Assembly (NCBI GenBank): GCA_014529385.2
Contig: CM043950.1
Location: forward strand, 75,215,935-75,279,934
Length of the DNA: 64,000 nt
Origin: Adiantum capillus-veneris
Lineage: Eukaryota; Streptophyta; Polypodiopsida; Polypodiales; Pteridaceae
Direction: 5' to 3'
Part shown: positions 11,260 to 23,800 of the stretch, one piece after another
Layout of the letters: every line of letters starts with the position of its first letter
Position numbering within the stretch: position 1 is the first letter of the stretch
Made by a program: the position numbers and the translations under genes
The notes under the pieces: model-generated
Told to the model about the DNA's origin: nothing
The model's input: the letters and a program-made list of their open reading frames with translations, nothing else
Database searches by the model: none

Positions 11260-13556
11260 TCATTCTTCCTGATTCTCTAGGGTGGGTGCATATCTAATAC
11301 CCACTGGTCTCACTCCTGGTAAGGGTGATTGTTGCCCCAATACCGGCTGTTGCCTTTCTATCCCCATAGGTCCTGGTATGTTTCTCGTTGGGTATCTAGG
11401 TACTGGATGTACCTGAGGTGGTGCTATTTGAGCTGGAGGTGTATACTGACGCTCCTTTACATAACCATTTTTGTAATAGCACTCTTCTGTTGAATGATTC
11501 ATCCATTTTTGTTCGATTGCACACCATTTCGTTGGTTTTGGCATTGGTTTAGGGTATGGTGCTAATCTCCTTATAGCATCTTCTATCATTTGTTCCATGT
11601 TTGGCATTGTTGTTGTTTGGACATTCTTCTTAGTGGTGGTCTCGCTAGCTACGGAAGATGAGCTACTAGAAGCGACATCCGTATCCATTGCCACCTCTCC
11701 ATAAACAACACAGTTATCCACTAAGTACAAGGATTCTCTCGTCACTTGCTCAAAACTTGTACAAGCTTTCAGGTGTAAGTTTTTCTTGAGAGTGTCATTT
11801 CTCAGCCCTTCTATAAAGAGGAGAGATAGTCTGTCATCTTGTGGTCGTTCCTGCACTAGAAATATCTCTATGTATTGTTTGAAGCGAAGCGAAGATTCCT
11901 TCACCTTTTATTGCTCCTTCTGCTTGAAAGCATGTGTTTGGGATACCGTGTTGTGTTTGATCCCTCTTTTCAAAAATTCCTCGGCAAACTCTCGCAGCAA
12001 GTGGTCAATATCATGGAAACCTCCACCATTCAGTGGTTGAAACCATGTCAATGCCGTCCCTTCTAAAGTAAGACCAAATCCTTCGTATTGTGTGTGGAAA
12101 TCTGTTATCTGCTCAACTCTCAATACTTGCTTAAAGAGTGAGACATGTGCATATGGATCTCCTGAGCCACTATACTTCTTTGGCATACACTTGGCCACTT
12201 GAGATGGTCTCATGCATCTATTGTCTTCCACCAATCTCATTGCTCCTCTATCCCGACTAAAACTTTCTCTTGTGTCATGGGCTTCATCGGCTACTCTAGT
12301 TGGATCCCTTGCCACGAATCTACTACTAGGAGGAAAATGTGATGGTGCTGCTACAAACATTGGACCTACCGTAGTATGTGTAGAGAATGGAACTGCACTA
12401 CCTCGATTCGTAGCCATTGACTCTCTAGAATGTAATGTTCCCATTGGGCTTGGCATAGAATAATGAGGTCGACCGAAAGATTAAGCTACATGAGTCCTCT
12501 CTCTACTTGTTTCCATCGGTGCTGCTGCTGCAAACATCGGACCTACCGTAGTATGTGTAGAGAATGGAACTGCACTACCTCGATTCGTAGCCATTGACTC
12601 TCTAGAATGTAATGTTCCCATTGGGCTTGGCATAGAATAATGAGGTCGACGGAAAGATTCAGTTACATGAGTCCTCTCTCTACTTGTTTCCATCGCTTTT
12701 GGCGTGATAGTTGTAGGTGCTGGTCTTAGTGGGCTTGGAGTGACATAATAATGGTAGAGTGGTCCCCCAAAGTATGTGTATCCTTCCAATTCCTTTTTAT
12801 CGATTGCTGCATATCGTCTTCCATACTTGTCGTAGGCAACAATCTTCGTTTCTGATCCCTATGTGTAGGTAAAGACATAAAGTCTTTTCCGCTCTGTCAA
12901 CTCATCAACGTAGGGTTCCTCGCATCTATAATAGAGATCTTCCTCTCCATTATTATACTTGTATAACCCCACATAGACGTTGTCTGTGTTGATTCTCAAA
13001 GTTTCGTTTTTTTGTCTTAATCTAGCATTAGGGAAGCTCATTGTTGGTGCTCTCTCTTCGGGTTCTTCATCTACTTTGGCTTTCGTGCCCATCAATCCCC
13101 ACTTGTCCACAATGTTAGGATTCAGGATTACCAAGTACATGATACCTCATCATCTAGGTACCTATCTCTGCTATAGCTCATAGGCATCAAGTCCTTGAAC
13201 TCACTTGTTCTATCTTCTATCTTCACACAGTAGCGGTCCATACCATCTTTATAGATCTTGGCACCTTGCTTGTTGTCATATTGATACTTGATGAACAATA
13301 GATTCATTGTGGTCAAAGGGTTTGATGGTCCTGCTGCCATGTTTTCTTTTTCGTTTAAGTTCAAGTATCCTAAGTGTTCACTGAAAATCTCGTAAGATCT
13401 CTCTGAAGAAGTATCGAAAATACTCCCTTCAAGGATCGGCTCTAACGGTCGCACTACACTTTGGTTTACACTTTCCTCGGTTGATATAACACTCGCTAGT
13501 TCTCTTTGCCTCGGTTGGTTATTCTGGAGATATCTACCGGATCTCAAATTCATCAA
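11260..13556 (-). pseudogene. gag: gag (capsid) of element A
   Basis: The gene starts at 13556 with MMNLRSGRYLQNN; B starts MNLRSRRH in the same place. It is split over frames 13556-13128, 13140-12859, 12789-12481, 12456-11908 and 11904-11260. The capsid part shows KKYSGSGDPYAHVSLFKQVL, LEGTALTWFQPL and REFAEEFLKRG, the pattern of the retrotransposon Gag domain. A later KWCAIEQKWMNHSTEECYY is shared with B (KWCAIEQKWTNHVMEECYY). Gag forms the particle shell. Frameshifts, an internal 177-bp duplication and stops show decay. The start lies 167 bp from the nearest palindrome (13723). Confidence 0.8.
12348..12695. repeat. 177-bp tandem duplication inside gag of element A
   Basis: Two head-to-tail copies of about 177 bp (for example ACCTACCGTAGTATGTGTAG at 12364 and 12541) differ by few bases. 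The unit is a multiple of three and encodes the segment containing MPSPMGTLHSRESMATNRGS twice. B lacks it, so it arose in A's lineage. Confidence 0.85.
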
Positions 13557-13722
13557 TCCCCCTAGAGGAATCTAACTTTTTAGTCTCGGCAGTTTGTTTT
13601 ATCCCCGTTTCGGTGATCAAAAGTGATCCAAATTGAATGATACTTGGTCAAATGGTTTGTTATGTCAATTAGAAGACTTCTGTGATCTCAAGTGAAAATT
13701 TTATATCAGCTTTTCTCAAAAA

Positions 13723-14440
13723 GACATTATATGCATATGATGTCTTTTTTTTTCCAGATTTTGGATATTTTTGCTTTGCTCACTCCCAGTAGCACCCTTA
13801 TGCTCTATCCACTCACAAAATTCAATTTGAACTCTGGTTGTGCAAGTTATAACCAGATTAGGCTTTTCTGGGCAATTTCCCAATTTTTGACTTACCTGGG
13901 GTCAAATGTGATCCAAATGAGATGAAACTTGAAATACAAGCTCTAGACAACTACTACAAAGAATCTGTGATAGAAAAATGTCAAAATTTGCCCACAATTA
14001 GGCTGGAGACATCATACGCGTATGATGTCTTTTTGTCCAATTTTGGTCCAAACTTGATATTTCAGCTATTCACTATGTTTGCAACAATGTTGTCAAGTCA
14101 AAATTCCAAAATCACATCATTAAGTGCAAAAAGACATTATACGCGTATGATGTCTTTTTTCATAGATTTTCCCAATTTTCAATTTTAAGCTTCTCCAAGT
14201 GTTTGTATTTAAGTTTCAAGTGTTTTTATCAAGTTTGAATGCAAAAATGAGTTGTGAATCAATTTTCCCCATTCTTTGCGTTTTTTGCACTCTGACTTGG
14301 TATTTTGAGTTTCTAGAAGTGTTAAAGCCCTTGTTTTATGTTGATCTTAGGGTAAAACCCCCCTTCTGAACACTTTGGTAATGTCAGATTTTCAATTTGG
14401 TCTCTGTTTAGCCCTTAAGACATCATACACATATGATGTC
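13723..14440. repeat. Palindrome array 2 (element A leader, before gag)
   Basis: Palindromes of the A type lie at 13723-13744, 14008-14029 (perfect), 14133-14154 and 14419-14440, spaced 285, 125 and 286 bp. Each is followed on the plus strand by CTTTTTT or, in the last, CTAATG. The second box (GATCCAAAT followed by GATGAAACTTG) starts at 13910, 98 bp before 14008, and a variant starts at 13625, 98 bp before 13723. The array lies between the primer site and the gag start, so on the element's RNA it is the leader. Confidence 0.9.
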
Positions 14441-14948
14441 TAATGTTACAGAATTCCAATTTTTTGGCACAGAACTCTTCCAAGAGCTCTCTTAAGTGCT
14501 CAGCAACACTCAGTTTCACAGAAAATCTCTCTACACTTTGTTTATGCAAGTTCACTACCAAATTGACGGTTTAGTGATCTAACATGCAAACAAACACATC
14601 AAGCAAATAAATCACTGATTAATAGCTCTAGATCAGGATCAAATCGAGTCCTACCTAAGCTACTTCTAATCATAAAATGGGTTTTTGCAATGGTGAGTAT
14701 AAAGAGATTCACTGCCACACACAGACAAATACCTCAATCTCCCTACCACTCAACACCAACAAAAATCAATCTAATCTAAAACCAAAAAATTGTCAAGCAT
14801 GAAAGACCCAGGAATCTACAAGTTTCCTAGTACCTCTCAAAGATCCCCGGAGTCCACAATTCCTAGACCTCTCTAACTAAAATATACAAAGTAAATGAAA
14901 CAATTCACCTCGTAGGATTACTCTAAGGTCACCTACTTAGGGCTCTCG
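14441..14948 (-). other. Leader of element A between primer site and palindromes
   Basis: This is untranslated leader. I see no ORF or further repeat. The matching part of B (50634-51140) has the same base composition on the plus strand, rich in A and C. Confidence 0.5.
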
Positions 14949-14966
14949 TCCCCGGCAACGGCGCCA
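14949..14966 (-). other. Primer binding site of element A
   Basis: On the minus strand this reads TGGCGCCGTTGCCGGGGAC, two bases inside the 5' LTR. It is the primer site used by many plant Tat/Athila-type gypsy elements and is usually assigned to tRNA-Asp. Confidence 0.85.
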
Positions 14967-14968
14967 AA

Positions 14969-15908
14969 TGTTGGGCGGTTAGGCCGCTAGCGGATGCTAT
15001 AATAGCGAGAACTCAAACAACAAACAAGAATGTCAGACGAGGACAGAGCTTGACCCGCAGGCGCATGGAAACAAATAGATGGGTGTCAATCACCTACTCG
15101 ACCTTCTAGAGACAATCACTATCAAGGAAATCAAATCTAAGTTCTAAAAACGCAAATGACTGAAATCCGCCCTGCGAGAAAACTCTATCCGAAACATGAT
15201 CAAAAGTCATCGAATCAGCCTCAAACTCATAGGGGAGTCTATACACCACGTAAGGACAGTACCCTATGAATCTACAATATAATCTCAACCTCTAACCACT
15301 CCGTGCGGTAAACGCGTATGAAGACAGGCCAAAAAATTAAGGTGAAAAAAATTCGACTCCGATGATACCAATGTGTAGCTCTACTTGCTGCGGTTCTATC
15401 GATATATGGCACGTTCAATTCCGGCACACATATAGGGAGAAAACTCACATAGAAGCTCGTGGGAGCTCACCTCGCGTAGAAGCCGAATGCACGACACGCT
15501 TGGTATCGGTGCGTAGCTCTCGCCGTTGCTAACACAATGGCGGTGTCGCTTTTGCAATGGCAGCTCCGTAGCTCGTGTAGCAAGAGGATAAGACTCTCTC
15601 TCTCTCTCAGACACAGTCACAGTGCTTTAAAAATTATCTTGATTAATGATTCAAAAAACTCGTCCTTAGGTTTACAATAATTGGCTCTTATACTTCAGCC
15701 TTGGAAGTGTGAACACATCTCTGATCTAATTACATCAGCAGATGAAACTACTCAAAGAATACAAGCTGGAAACTCAATTGAGTCCCGCTAATTACAATGA
15801 ATTCGCTCCATAAAAAATGAAATGTCGCGGAAAGACATTTATTACAATAAGTGTTTACAAAAATGTGAGTGTGAGCAAAAATGTCTAGGTGTAGTCCCCC
15901 GCTGAACA
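14969..15908 (-). mobile_element. 5' LTR of element A (940 bp)
   Basis: The plus strand reads TGTTGGGCGG ... CCCCCGCTGAACA, so the sense strand runs from TGTTCAGCG to CGCCCAACA. The inner edge is set by the primer site and the outer edge by the switch to element C at 15909. The length matches B's 933-bp LTR, and shared segments (GCTTGACCCGCAGGCGC, GCGTAGCTCTCGCCG) show the two families are related. The partner LTR is outside the window. Confidence 0.85.
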
Positions 15909-16415
15909 AGTAGTTAACTTAAATGTGATAGTACATGGATGCTCATGCCCTGATTGATTTGTATGCTTACTAGATGAACACATGAATGTAACAATGATTC
16001 TTGGAATCTCATGGATGCGGACGTACAAGGCAGTACCGGATTGGGATACCAATCAGTCCAAGCTATCACCTAAAGGCGGACAACTCATTTTTCAATTGCA
16101 CCAAGCAAATAATAATTGAAAAGAGATTAAGAGCAAAACAAACCAGGAGACAACCAATCTTCTCCATCCTATAGCCAAGCACATTGTACAAGTAGCATGC
16201 AAGGAGTCAGGAAAATTTGGGTACCAAAGGCACAACCCAATGACAAGCTGATTCAAATTTGGGTGCCCAAAACATCATCTATTGTACCAAAAATGGTTCC
16301 AAGGTTCAAAACACAAAGAGGAGAATCTTCAAGAAGAGAACCTAAAACACAATGGGTATGGAAGAAAAAGGATAACTTATCTTCTCTGCAAACTGTAAAA
16401 CTGATGAAGTAATGG
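15909..16415 (+). pseudogene. Second-retropepsin remnant of element C
   Basis: The plus strand reads DEHMNVTMILGISWMRTYKA and VPDWDTNQSKLSPKGGQLIF, resembling MLLGQPWQKEYNVQIDW of B's second retropepsin (27992-27399). The frame at 16197-16412 then gives KIWVPKAQ, QIWVPKTS and a final QWVWKKKD, the IWxPK tail motif repeated. The N-terminal half with the catalytic Asp is missing because element A interrupts it at 15908/15909. Stops occur before 16197. Position, motifs and orientation place it in element C ahead of its palindromes and ORF3. Confidence 0.55.
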
Positions 16416-18203
16416 AGAGTTTAGTCTCAAAAGACTCAACCACAACATTCTTACCAAGGAAAACCAAGATACCAATGGCAAGTTAGAGCTTGACAACAAT
16501 CAATATTGATACCAAAAGCTCAGGAAATCAGCATGCCAAAGCATACTCACGGTAAAATAAGACAAAGAGCACACAAGCTACAAGATTTTCTCTTTGGGAT
16601 ATGGCAAAAGAAAACCTCGACCTCAGAAACGCTTGAGTTAATTACTCAAGACCCAGCTCTTGCACAACATAATGGATTGCATTGAACTTGAAATCATGGT
16701 AGAGCCAACCAAGGCTATGCATAGACATGATTGTTCAACCCATGCACACAGCCATCCTGGAGTACGCCATCTAGGAGGGGTGGAAGGGAACTAAGTAATT
16801 AAGGGCAATGCTTGAGGAGGGAGGAAACTTTTTGATGTTAACGTGTGATTTTTTACAAAATTACCTAATAATGCCTTATAAAATCATCAACAAGGAAAAT
16901 TTAATTGATAAAATCTCCCTGATGAGTGTAAATATTGTATATACTATCAAAAAATCATTTAAAAATGGTGTTTTTTTTGTTATTTTCATCATTTTTCTTC
17001 ATATCGGGACTTAAAAAATGGAGAAATCCACCAAAAAACAATAAAGTAGTGTTTCTCAATGGATTTTTCTTATTATTGATTTTTCACTTTGCTTTTTTAG
17101 CGCATTTTATTATTTACTTTAATATTTTTAATAAACAGGTCAAAATTTAATAATAAATAGAAAATGAGCTTCGATGGAGAAACTGAAGATACGTTGATGA
17201 TCAAAAGGACAAGAGGGACAGGCACAAAAAATCTCGATTGAATCGACAGATGGAAGCGAGAAGCTTAAATTAGGATGCCAAGCCCTACTTTCGCAAATTC
17301 TTGCAAAATAAGCTAACGATATCCGATTGAATAAATTTTTGAGTCTAACATAGATTTGTTGGTTTAGTACAGCTAACAGGGAAATATAGTTTGGGAAGTC
17401 CGAGTATAGATATCCAAGGTACCCAAAATCACCTCATTTCCTCTAGTCACTCTTAGAGGAGAGAGATGTCTACCTTCTGCGCGCGCGATTTTCGGAGTCC
17501 ACAATCGCAACTACAGCACTGTCTCACACAATACATGAGGGGTAATTTCTAAACTTATCAATGAACAATCCTATATGGCCGGATAACAATTCTAGGCTAA
17601 GGAAAAAACCCTAGAAACCGAGTAGTGCACGAATCCTACGACCCAAAATTGACCATAGCAGTTTGTAAGCTCAACCAATTTCAACAAGACTTGACTTGTA
17701 GCATGCCCCTATATAATATAACACTTCTATATCACCAGATTTTCATTTGGTAGGGGTCAAGGGGGGTCCCATGTAGATAATCTAGGTTTTTGTCAGATGC
17801 CATAATTGGATTTTTACTCCACAAACAGCTTAGAGACTCAGTATATACACAATGTACATGCATGGTTTCATGAAAACAATCAAGGAAAGCTCTCGAACAG
17901 CAAAAAATAGCTTAAAGGCTACAAAGCGTCAAATTTGACATATCAAGTAAAATTGACTCAAAACGGGCCAAAACAGGATGGGTAGCATTAGGACTATGTA
18001 GCGGACAAGTCCATAGCTTCAAAAGTGACTAACCAACTCCATATGCCATCTAGTCATAAAACTCAGTGATTTCAGAGTCGACAAGAGCACGAAGTGATGC
18101 TGACACGATAAAAATTTACCAAATTCAACTTAGGACTTGTTTTAGATGTATTGAATATGTCTAGGTCATCAAATTGTTAAGTCTTGCAAAAAAATTGAAT
18201 GCT
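16416..18203 (+). other. Non-coding stretch of element C
   Basis: No gene is supported here. A purine tract AGGAGGGGTGGAAGGGAA lies at 16773-16790, in the position of the internal tracts of A and B. An AT-rich segment follows to about 17160. Short ORFs (16808-17014, 16935-17150, 18174-18383) look like chance frames. Confidence 0.5.
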
Positions 18204-18802
18204 ATAAATAATCACAATTATTTACTTTTGTGCTTGTTTGGCTTGAAAAATGATCTCTTCACTTCACCTATCACTTGTAAACATCTATTACATGCCACCT
18301 TTCAAGTACGATCCAAAATGATCACGAAAAACTTGAAAATTGTCAAAAAAAACGCACCTAAGTCTTTCCAATCCAAATTTTGAGTTATCTGTCACATTTT
18401 TTAATCCAAATCATCCCATATCTCATATACAGAGTCTACATCATGCCTAGAACAAAGTTGTAACAAAAAATATACATTTTGGTGAAAAAGTTAATAATCT
18501 CGATTAATTACTTTCTTGCCAACATGTGTGAAATCTATAACTTTGACCTTATGGGACCAAAGAAAATGATATCCCAGGTCCACGGACCAAGTTTGAGTAA
18601 GTTTGGATCACAAAAACTCAAAATCTTAGTATATCTAATGTTTTAGAGTCTGGAAGCCTAATTCTGGCACCATTTTCACCCAGTGCACTCAAATGAGCCC
18701 ACACTTCACTCAAAGCACCTAAATGCTGTTGTTTCAAGCCTACTATGTCCAAAATGCAAAAAGTTGGAAAAATCCGAGCTGTAAATAATCACGATTATTT
18801 AC
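18204..18802. repeat. Palindrome array of element C, before ORF3
   Basis: Three 22-bp sites lie at 18204-18225, 18490-18511 and 18781-18802, spaced 286 and 291 bp. The best (18781) is GTAAATAATC, AC, GATTATTTAC, near-perfectly palindromic but unlike the A and B sequences. Reading the minus strand (C is plus-oriented, A and B minus), the middle site is followed by TTTTTCACCAAAATG, close to TTTTTGGCCAAAATGG after A's 2050 site. The second box falls at the expected 88 bp: its minus-strand start is at 18313 for the first site and 18599 for the second. The last site ends 187 bp before the ORF3 ATG. Confidence 0.85.
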
Positions 18803-18988
18803 TTTTGTTGTAATTTTTGTATGAGCTGCATGATTTTGATCTTTACATGTTTTTATGCATCTATGCATGCTCCAAAATTGATTTGAAGCACAATGGACAT
18901 TATTTGTCAGCAATTCAGACTCAGGGCATTTTAGAGCGAAACTAGCAAAATTTTCTAACTTTGATACTGTATTCACTTAGTAGGAGAA

Positions 18989-19901
18989 ATGCAAGCTGCC
19001 ATAAGAAGGCAAAGAAATGGGTGTCCCCAAAAGAAAATTTGCAAGAGTTGCCACCCTACCAACTAGATCCAAGTTTAGTGAAAACGGCAAAGGCAACTTA
19101 TTTGTTGAAGGAATAGCTAGAAGAAAACAATACCATAGTTCTCACTAGCAGGTTCGAGAGTGACGAAGGACACCAAGTGGACCTACAAATGCTACCAAAG
19201 GAGATATATGATGTAGCGGCCAAGCTAGACACCAAAGAAGACAACAAAAGGCTAGGCCTAAGGGACTTCTATGACCACGAGCCATGTGGTGTGGATTTCT
19301 AGAAGGCATATGAACTACTATCCACGATCAAAGAGGATGGGTTAGCCCAAATCATTGATCAGCAAGGGAAAAAGATAGAAGTAGTAATCACAAAGGAGAT
19401 AGTAGTAGAGGCATTGAAGCTACCAATTGAAGGTATGGCCGATGAGGGCCAGAGATAGAAAGACAGTAGGCACATTTACCAAAGAGATTGATGCTGTCAC
19501 CTTTCTCAGATCTCATTCAAAGGCAGGTGGAAGAACCAACTTGCCTATACCATCAACACTTCCACTTATTATCAAAGACACCACCACAGTACACCACCCC
19601 AAACCATGCGGTTGCGACCACCTTCACCCAAGTGTTGAAGTCAACAACTAGGCAAGCAATTGATCATGCACAGTACATGATGAAAACACTAAAAGGCACA
19701 AAGAAAGAAGGAAAAATCACATATATGGGAGCCCCTAAAGTGTTGACAAGAATAACATATCATGCTATTGGAATGGCCGATAATTTGTCGCTAGCCCCAT
19801 ATCAGAACACATGGATTGTATGTGCTCAACCTTCTCTAAGAACCACACGTTCAACAAAGAGAGTGTATAAGTTAGATGAAGAATCTGTAAAAAGCTCCCA
19901 T
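18989..19901 (+). pseudogene. ORF3 of element C, 5' third
   Basis: The ATG at 18989 opens a frame with KKWVSPKENLQELPPYQLD, VDLQMLPKEIYDVAAKLD, AYELLSTIKEDGLAQIID and VVITKEIVVEALKLP. It parallels B's ORF3 (24313-23762), which has VELPMIPRELNEFV, VWEFVTTIKEDGVARVTD and FIITERVVEAAL. Two stops interrupt it, and after about 19440 it continues in the frame ending YKLDEESVKSSH at 19901. B is inserted after the His codon. I recognise no known family, so the function is unknown. Confidence 0.6.
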
Positions 19902-20834
19902 TGTTGGCGGATACGCCGCGACGGACGTCAGCACAGCGAGAACTCACCTAACAAGATTTATCAGCTAAGGAAGAAGCTCGACCCGCAGGCGCGTGGAAGC
20001 AAGCATAGGATGTCAATCTACACTCGACCGACTCTCGACTAATTCCTACAAAGGTCTCTACCCAATGTCTAAGCTACAATCTTCAAGAGTGCTTAACAGG
20101 AGATTTCCTACAACACTTCCAAGAGCTGAATACCCATCAAACATTCTCGAAACTCCATAGAACTTGAAGGAGACCCTACTAACACCAATAGGTTGCTCTC
20201 CCTAAGGTCCATGAACCAAAATCCCAACCCTAAACACCTGGTGCAAAATCACGTAGGATGTCTGGTCGAAATTTTCAGGTCGTCCTTTCAAAAAACTAAA
20301 GTGCCTAATGTGTAGCTCTACTTAATGCGAACACGTGGATATGTTGCAATGCAAAAATGGACAACGTATGCTCACCAAATCACCAGATGAAGCTTGTGGG
20401 TCGAGCTCGCAAAACCAGACCGTACGCCCGCAATGTAGGTATCAACGCGTAGCTCTCGTCGGGGGCAACACGCTGCACTTCTCCCACTCGATTCTGACCA
20501 CCGGTGCGCACGTAGCGTCAAGATGAAACTCTCACTCTCTCTTGCACATAGTATGCTCACTCACAAACAGAACTTTTTAAAAATGACAAAGGTTTTTTCA
20601 TTAAGGTCAAAAAGTGGTATAAATACCTTACAATCTCAAACCCTAATGTTCCAATTTTACCATCTACTCAATGTAAATGTCAAAAATGGGATACACTGAT
20701 CTGGAAACTTCTGTAAGCCCCAATATTTACAAAGGTGAAATGTCGGTTTTTCTCAATAAATGAATAATTAAAAAAAATAATATTCTGTCGAGCCGTCATT
20801 TTTCATAGGGGGTGTCCAGCTGCTGCTACTAACA
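19902..20834 (-). mobile_element. 3' LTR of element B (933 bp)
   Basis: The plus strand runs TGTTGGCGGATACG ... GCTGCTACTAACA. It matches the right-hand copy at 51161-53432 over its whole length apart from the transposon there. A TATA-like GTATAAATAC lies near 20618. This copy shows the unoccupied form (GCTTAACAGGAG, about 20092) of the site that carries the TTAA transposon in the other LTR. Confidence 0.9.
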
Positions 20835-20848
20835 CTCCCCCCCTCCTT
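20835..20848 (-). other. Polypurine tract of element B
   Basis: The sense strand reads AAGGAGGGGGGGAG, directly before the 3' LTR. It primes second-strand synthesis in LTR elements. Confidence 0.85.
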
Positions 20849-20886
20849 GTTCATACCGTCCCCGACATGGCTGTTGAGCTACTTCT

Positions 20887-23800
20887 TCAGTGTAGAATTT
20901 CTCTCATCTTGAGAAGGGACTCATATCTTGCATGCTGAGCTAGTAGCATCGGGCCGAATATGTCTGTGCTGATTGTGAAGAAGCCGGTGTAGAAGGCTTC
21001 TTCAAAGGCCTGGAGGTGATAAGATGGAAAAAACATGATCCTTTGATACAATGCATGTATCACCTCGTGAGAAGGCTGACCAGACACATCGTATGCACAT
21101 CTGTATGTATCTTGAAAGAAGAAGATATTGTCTATCACCTAGCCTGGTTTGAAGGTCTCGAAGACTTCCAAAAGTGTTTTACATATCTTTCTCATCATGA
21201 TGCAAGATAGGCTAGGCGAGCCAGTAAACAATTTGATGACGCCCGTTAGGGTTTTCACCATGTATTGCTCACTTATTCTCTCGCTGCATTCAAGCCTGAC
21301 AGCTTCGGGTAATTTAGCCAAGTGGGTTGGCTTCTCTACAACAACTCATGGGCTTTCCATGTCCTCATCCTTGGTAGAGGGAAGAAACTGAGGTTATCTT
21401 GGATCACTTTAGGTGCCTCTACCAGATGGATTAGATATTGAGGATACTTTGTCAGCCATGCCTTTCTCCACCTCGGTTGAGAGTCCACTACCAGCTTGAC
21501 CCCTTCAGATTTGGAGATGTATACTTTGTACAGTGGCATTGTTGGCTCCTCTTTTATTCTCTTGTTGATCGTAGCAGCTTCATACTTTAGCAGAGGATAT
21601 GGGAGAGATGGCTGGAGCCATTCACGCCGAAGGTTACTTCCATCTATCTTTTGAATAGTCATCGACTTAAACACCCTCTGCTTCCACTCCAATGCTTCTC
21701 TGGCTGTGTCTTTGACTGCTGCTTCTATGGCCTTTTGTAGCTTCTCTTCTTCTTCTTGTGCAGATCTTGTGGCTCTTGTGAGGCTTCTACCAGGTTGTCC
21801 TCTTGCATGGTGGTGTCCACTGGATCTGACACATTTTCTATGTCAATTCCCTCCATGGCTGCTGGTCCGGTGCTAAACTACTGCTCTTCCGTTTGCTGCT
21901 AGCCTCTCAGCTCTTCTATTTTCTTCCAAAGTGTCTTCTTTTCCTCTTCTGCTTGCTCTCCCATTTTTACTAGGAGGTCATTTAGATCTGGATTTATCTT
22001 TTCCGCCTCCTCGAGCTTTCTCTTGATGGCTTCTAGCTCATTCTTCGTGGACAGATTTTCTTCTTCTAGGCAGTTTTGCATGACCAATAACCCCCCGGAC
22101 ACCATCAACCTTTGCCTTTTCTCTAATGTTAACTCATTTTGGAGCTCCTTCAGTTGTTCTTCAGATAGCTCAATTTTTGAAATGGTGTGGGTCGAGCTAG
22201 TATCTCTGACTCTCGCAGGAGATGCCCGCAGCCTTTGGATGGTTTGATCTTTGACTTTAATCTGATCTTTCAGCTCTATTACCTCATCCTGGCTCGCCTC
22301 ATTCTCAATCTTTGCCTTTTCCTTGGCATTCCTTAGTGTTTCCACTTCTTTGGACTCTTCAGCAAGTTGTAGAGTCCCGTTGTCCCTTTCTCTCTACATC
22401 TGTCAATGACTTGCTGATTTTCGTGTATTCTTCTTCGTCTCTTTGAAGTCTTTGATCTGCTGCCTAATTTTCTCGTTCCATCTCTTGGCATCTTTGTAAT
22501 GTCGTGGCCAAACTGGCTTGCAGCTCTGTTTGTTTCTCTATATTCTCTTGGCTTTGTCTTTGTAGTGAGTTGACTTCAGCCTTGATTTGAACTTCGTTTG
22601 TTTTGAGAGTGTCAATCTCACTCTCGGTGGCCATTGATTTTTCTCTGAGCCCGGTTAGCTTCTCCATCACCACATCCCAATCATTGGTTTGTGGCTATAG
22701 GTCCACTGTATCAGTGGCCATCTCTTTCAGTTCCACTAACCGCAGGGTGTGCATGTGTTCCTTGGGCCTTGTGCTTGCCAACTCAAATGCTACTGTAGCT
22801 ACCTCTTTCCGAGAGTAACCCGCAGCTAGTAGATCAAGAAATATTCTGAAGTTCTTTTCTTCTGGATCCGACTTCTCCTCTTTCGATTTAGCTTCTTCTT
22901 TTTGCTCTTTCTCTTGGCTCTTACCTTGCTTTGAATCTTCTTGTTCATCCTCCTTTTGGTGGGTTTTTGGAGGGCTAAGAGGAGGTGGTGATGGGGGTGG
23001 GCTGGACTCCCTGCTTGATGGTGGAGTTGCTCGCTTCTTCTTGAAGTCCCGGTCCACCTTGGTCTTTCTCTCCCTTTCTTGGCCTTCTTGCTCTTCTAGC
23101 AGCTGCCGTCGTACTTCGTCCACTTCTTCTTCTATAAAAGAGACATTAGGGATATTTTCTATCGTAGCATCCATGATCTCAAATTTCTTGATATAGTCTT
23201 TAAACCGATCTCGGTTCACCCTTCGAGACGATCCCGATATGGCTTCAAGGGATGGCTTCCACAGCTCGCTCAAACCCCCCTTGAGTGCTCTCTCGGCTCT
23301 GAAGCTTTCCATTAGTCGCTCTAGCCACGCCGCTTTCTGTGATTTGGTTTCTTTGATCGTCACTTGTGCACTTTCTTTCTTTCCTTTCTTCGACTCCGAC
23401 GGCTCTTCTAGCACGGTTTCTAATCGGCGCTTCAATCTTGTGGCTACTTTGGGTGCCCTGGGAGGTTCCTCTTCTTTATCTTCTTTTAGCTTTAGCCAGT
23501 CATTTTGTGAGGGAGGTTCATGCTAGTTCCCCTTGGCATACAATGCTCCATAAACCACTTTTATTATTAGATCACCAGGTACAATGTAGGTGGGATTTTT
23601 GTTCCCCATCTTCACCAAGTTGTCATGGAAGCAGCATAATTGATCACCTTTGGTTTGCTCTTCTACATTGCCCAGGTGAAGGTGGTAGCAATGGCTCCAG
23701 GCGGCATTCTGTACTTCTGTGGCCGCTTTGTACACATGTGGAAGTATTGGTTGTTGTAGAGCTAGCTCATGATAGCCACTTTTGGGTTTGCAATATCTTC

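Larger units (their letters stand above)
1355..15908 (-). mobile_element. Element A: Ty3/gypsy-type LTR retrotransposon, 3' part cut off by D
   Basis: Reading right to left, A has a 5' LTR (14969-15908), primer site (14949-14966), leader with palindromes, gag, zinc knuckles, protease, RT, RNase H, integrase, second retropepsin, internal purine tract, a non-coding stretch and a second palindrome array. That array is broken at 1355 by element D, so A's ORF3 and 3' LTR should lie beyond the left edge. Every ORF has frameshifts or stops, so it cannot move by itself. It sits in element C, whose second-retropepsin remnant resumes at 15909. Confidence 0.85.
15909..19901 (+). mobile_element. Element C, left part (between A and B)
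   Basis: C is the oldest layer seen. From left to right it has the second-retropepsin remnant, a purine tract, non-coding DNA, three palindromes and the first third of ORF3. It is interrupted on the left by A and on the right by B, and resumes at 53433. At the B junction the ORF3 reading frame continues exactly on the other side. Confidence 0.8.
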
